Assembly (NCBI GenBank): GCA_934338065.1
Contig: CAKRGX010000011.1
Location: 3,682-67,681 of the forward strand
Reading direction: 5' to 3'
From: an uncultured Eubacterium sp.
Lineage (GTDB): Bacteria > Bacillota > Clostridia > Lachnospirales > Lachnospiraceae
Length of the DNA: 64,000 nucleotides
The notes under the pieces are model-generated. The model made no database searches, was not told the DNA's origin, and saw nothing but the letters and a program-made list of their open reading frames with translations. This document shows, one piece after another, positions 63,925-64,000 of the stretch. The number at the start of each line of letters is the position of its first letter. Position 1 is the first letter of the stretch. Position numbers and translations under genes: made by a program.

Positions 63925-64000
63925 ATCGAGTAGGAGGCGGTGACTAACCGCCGTCCTCTCACACCACCGTGCGTACCGTTCGGTACACGGCGGTTTCAAT
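63925..64000 (-). mobile_element. 3' end of a group II intron (domains V and VI)
   Basis: Minus strand: a domain-V-like hairpin with 9-bp lower stem ACCGCCGTG / CACGGTGGT, an inner TACC-GAAC-GGTA hairpin and a two-base bulge (about 63964-63996), then the linker GTGAGAGGAC and a domain-VI hairpin GGCGGT / ACCGCC followed by CTCCTACTCGAT, with an unpaired A eight bases from the 3' end as branch point. The intron ends at 63925 (AT). Its body and reverse transcriptase would lie right of the window. Confidence 0.85.

Overview
The window looks like a chromosomal segment of a spore-forming Clostridia, most likely a Lachnospiraceae (inference). It carries a spoIIA-spoVA sporulation block, a clostridial-type single-chain glycyl-tRNA synthetase, HydG for [FeFe]-hydrogenase maturation, a pyruvate phosphate dikinase, AT-rich intergenic DNA, strong GGAGG ribosome binding sites, and several exported proteins with Thr/Pro/Ala-rich linkers. 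The genus cannot be settled from the sequence. Most genes lie on the minus strand.

Layout. 1-4360: ppdK (5' part only), DegV, a secreted C39-like peptidase, glyS. 4461-7137: an accessory island (AlbA/Schlafen-type ATP-binding regulator, a broken DUF2971-like gene, a small lipoprotein) lying between two copies of a roughly 110-130 bp terminator-bearing repeat. 7140-13560: a LytTR regulator plus LiaF-like membrane protein with a recognisable operator, then recO-yqzL-era-M16C peptidase, then a cold shock gene. 13759-19350: phenylacetate-CoA ligase, a scar of a mobile element (5'-truncated integrase joined head-to-head with another 5'-truncated gene), and an ECF sigma / anti-sigma / lipoprotein set. 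19404-31500: hydG, a polysaccharide deacetylase, and a MacB-like ABC export operon with three different lipoprotein adaptors and one ATPase carrying an AbrB-like tail, preceded by an AI-2E-family permease.

31587-37220 is the sporulation block: spoIIAA-spoIIAB-sigF, an unannotated 51-codon membrane ORF, then spoVAA-AB-AC, a ZIP metal transporter, and spoVAD-AE. 37349-41710: a TPR/zinc-ribbon membrane protein, a 47-aa conserved-looking protein, and valS. 41808-45652: galK-galE plus an FGGY kinase. 45886-51190: two SGNH hydrolases around yajC and tgt. 51191-53623: a MATE remnant, tRNA-Trp, a GNAT acetyltransferase, a GC-rich triple-hairpin intergenic region, a SEC-C protein and an HD-GYP pseudogene.

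53636-63515: metF, pta, a phosphate-type response regulator coupled to a Na/Pi cotransporter under a clear PHO-box-like array, then an operon of dus-mntP-thiD-aminotransferase-ABC exporter. The right edge (63512-64000) is a fused remnant of two DNA-repair-associated genes abutting the 3' end (domains V and VI) of a group II intron.

The best candidates for undescribed biology are the three-adaptor exporter with an AbrB-tailed ATPase, the metal transporter and tiny membrane ORF inside the sporulation operon, the LytTR-LiaF pair, and the triple-hairpin region. All family assignments come from reading motifs by eye; no database search was run.
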